Origin: Pseudomonas pergaminensis
GTDB taxonomy: Bacteria; Pseudomonadota; Gammaproteobacteria; Pseudomonadales; Pseudomonadaceae
Direction: 5' to 3'
DNA: 64,000 nucleotides
Assembly (NCBI RefSeq): GCF_024112395.2
Contig: NZ_CP078013.2
Coordinates: 4,402,001-4,466,000 of the forward strand
The position numbers were made by a program, and so were the translations under genes. The notes below the pieces were generated by a model. That model searched no databases. It saw nothing but the letters and a program-made list of their open reading frames with translations, and was not told where the DNA came from. Shown in pieces: positions 62,770 through 64,000 of this stretch (its first letter is position 1; each line of letters starts with the position of its first letter).

Positions 62770-63686
62770 AGATTCCGGCACTGTTACTGACCCTGCTGGC
62801 CGTCACCCACACCGCTCTGGCGGCCGACCCCGCTACGCTGCGCATCGGCTACCAGAAAGGCTCCATCGCCCTGGTGCTCGCCAAGGAGCATGGCCTGCTG
62901 GAAAAGCGCTTCCCACAGACCGCCGTGAAGTGGATCGAATTCCCCGCCGGCCCGCAGATGCTGGAAGCGCTCAACGTGGGCGCACTGGATGTGGGCTCCA
63001 CCGGCGACATCCCGCCCCTGTTCGCCCAGGCTGCCGGGGCCGACCTGCTCTACATCGGCGCCGAACCGCCCAAGCCCAGCGCAGAAACCATCCTGGTGCG
63101 CAACGACAGCCCGCTGCACTCAGTCGCGGATTTGAAGGGCAAGAAGGTTGCGTTCCAGAAGGGCTCCAGTTCCCATAACCTGATCCTGCGCGCCCTGAAC
63201 AAAGCCGGGCTGAGCTACAAGGATATCCAACCGGTGTACCTGCCGCCCGCAGACGCACGCGCAGCATTCGAGCAAGGCAGCGTGGACGCCTGGGCCATCT
63301 GGGAGCCTTACTCGTCCCTGGCCCTGAGCCAAAGCCCCAGCCATGTGCTGGCCAATGGCGAAGGCCTCGGTTTATCAGGACCGGTGTATACCGCCCGGCG
63401 TGAGTACGCGAAGACTAACGGAGCATTTGTGCACGACGTGCTCGATGAACTCAGCGCGGCCGAAGCCCTCACCCGCAGCCAGCGTGAGGACAGCCTCAAG
63501 GTGCTGACCGAATTCATGGGCCTGCCCGCCGAGGTAATCGCACGCTACATGGACAACCGCCCGCCTTCACCGATCCTGCCGATTGATGAAAAAGTCATCC
63601 AGGCACAGCAGGCGACGGCGGACCTGTTCTACCAAAACCGGTTGCTACCCAAGGCTATCGACGTGAAGCAAGCTGCTGCTCTGTAA
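62766..63686 (+). CDS. SsuA-like (sulfonate/taurine-type) ABC substrate-binding protein
   Basis: 306 residues. Signal peptide MKIPALLLTLLAVTHTALA. SsuA/NMT1-type features: LRIGYQKGSIALVLAKEHGLLEKRF, EFPAGPQMLEALNVGALDVGSTGDIPPLFAQAAGADLLYIG, LKGKKVAFQKGSSSHNLILRAL, VYLPPADARAAFEQGSVDAWAIWEPY. ATG 62766 overlaps the monooxygenase stop and has GGAGGAGG upstream. No ATPase or permease gene follows before the repeat region, so the transporter core is probably encoded elsewhere. Confidence 0.88.
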   Translation: MKIPALLLTLLAVTHTALAADPATLRIGYQKGSIALVLAKEHGLLEKRFPQTAVKWIEFPAGPQMLEALNVGALDVGSTGDIPPLFAQAAGADLLYIGAEPPKPSAETILVRNDSPLHSVADLKGKKVAFQKGSSSHNLILRALNKAGLSYKDIQPVYLPPADARAAFEQGSVDAWAIWEPYSSLALSQSPSHVLANGEGLGLSGPVYTARREYAKTNGAFVHDVLDELSAAEALTRSQREDSLKVLTEFMGLPAEVIARYMDNRPPSPILPIDEKVIQAQQATADLFYQNRLLPKAIDVKQAAAL

Positions 63687-63763
63687 GAGCCGGCGATGGC
63701 AGCGAGTAAACCCACCCTAACCACGATGCGAAGCGAGCCGCTCTTGATCTAGGTTTTGATCTT

Positions 63764-64000
63764 GATCCTAGGCGCCCCGTCAAACACGCTGGCCGGAATT
63801 CGACAGGGATTTGGGGGGTAAACCGGCAGGGATGCCGGTTTAGCCGCCCCGCGCCATGGATGGCGCGTGGCGGCGGCCCCCCAAATACCTGTCGGATTAC
63901 GGGCACACCGAGCCTAGGCGAGGTGCCGAGTGTTGGGGCAAGAGCGTTTTGCTTACTTTTGCGCTTTTCAAAAGTGAGCCGCCGTAAGGGCGGAACCCAT
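63764..64000 (+). repeat. Long intergenic repeat, copy C (runs off the window)
   Basis: Nearly identical to copy A (47493-47760) in reverse, with the same palindromic core (GACAGGGATTTGGGGGGTAA ... CCCCAAATACCTGTCG), and with the same right flank as copies A and B (GGGCACACCGAGCCTAGGCG...). It lies 78 bases after the SsuA-like gene. 63687-63763 shows nothing else. Confidence 0.85.

Overview
The window looks like a chromosomal segment of a fluorescent Pseudomonas of the P. fluorescens group. The reasons are high-GC coding with Pseudomonas-type families throughout, REP/REPIN repeats of the GTGGGAGC[T/G]GGCTTGC type, a two-module lipopeptide synthetase of the ViscA/MassA kind, ArnT-like transferases, and a type II secretion operon. 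The species call is inference; no rRNA or tRNA gene is present.

Layout. 1-1519: end of a fatty-acid-hydroxylase-like gene coupled to an SMP-30-like beta-propeller gene. 1568-4504: a secreted PPC-like protein, then a two-gene block that looks like a pore-forming toxin and its membrane immunity protein. 4642-8825: an AttEFGH-like exporter (ATPase, fused FtsX permease, AttH lipoprotein). 9100-13127: envelope modification, with a histidine phosphatase, arnT, and a second ArnT-like gene broken by an in-frame TAG. 13136-15003: a decaying microcin-B17-like operon in which the maturation genes have shrunk to fragments, the permease has an in-frame TAA and the ATPase is intact. 16009-25847: a free-standing two-module NRPS (predicted Leu first) with a divergent luxR-nodT pair, the split arrangement known for viscosin and massetolide. 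26284-33180: metabolic and regulatory genes around a striking 11-unit tandem array of 146-bp REP-type repeats, ending at fetAB. 34541-37139: a divergent pair made of a 190-aa wHTH-like protein and a 642-aa protein that combines a PD-(D/E)XK-like nuclease motif with a vWA-like MIDAS motif. I know no named system of this make-up, so it is the best candidate for an undescribed defence or stress system.

37186-47146: a lipoprotein acid phosphatase, a flavin monooxygenase, a cytochrome c, and an apparent catabolic operon (TonB receptor, amino-acid-type ABC transporter, flavin amine oxidase, RidA protein). The order suggests import of an amine or amino acid, oxidation to an imine, and RidA-assisted hydrolysis. 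47493-48263: two long inverted repeats around a REPIN; a third copy lies at 63764-64000. 48266-57780: one type II secretion operon, gspE-F-G-H-I-J-K-L-M-C-D, with a lipoprotein secretin and a GspE without the usual cysteines. 58003-63686: a LacI-type repressor, a palindromic operator, and an operon of TonB receptor, NtaA/DszA-type monooxygenase and SsuA-like binding protein, probably for scavenging organosulfur compounds.

Limits: family calls come from reading motifs, not from searches. Start codons were chosen by ribosome-binding sites, overlaps and signal peptides.
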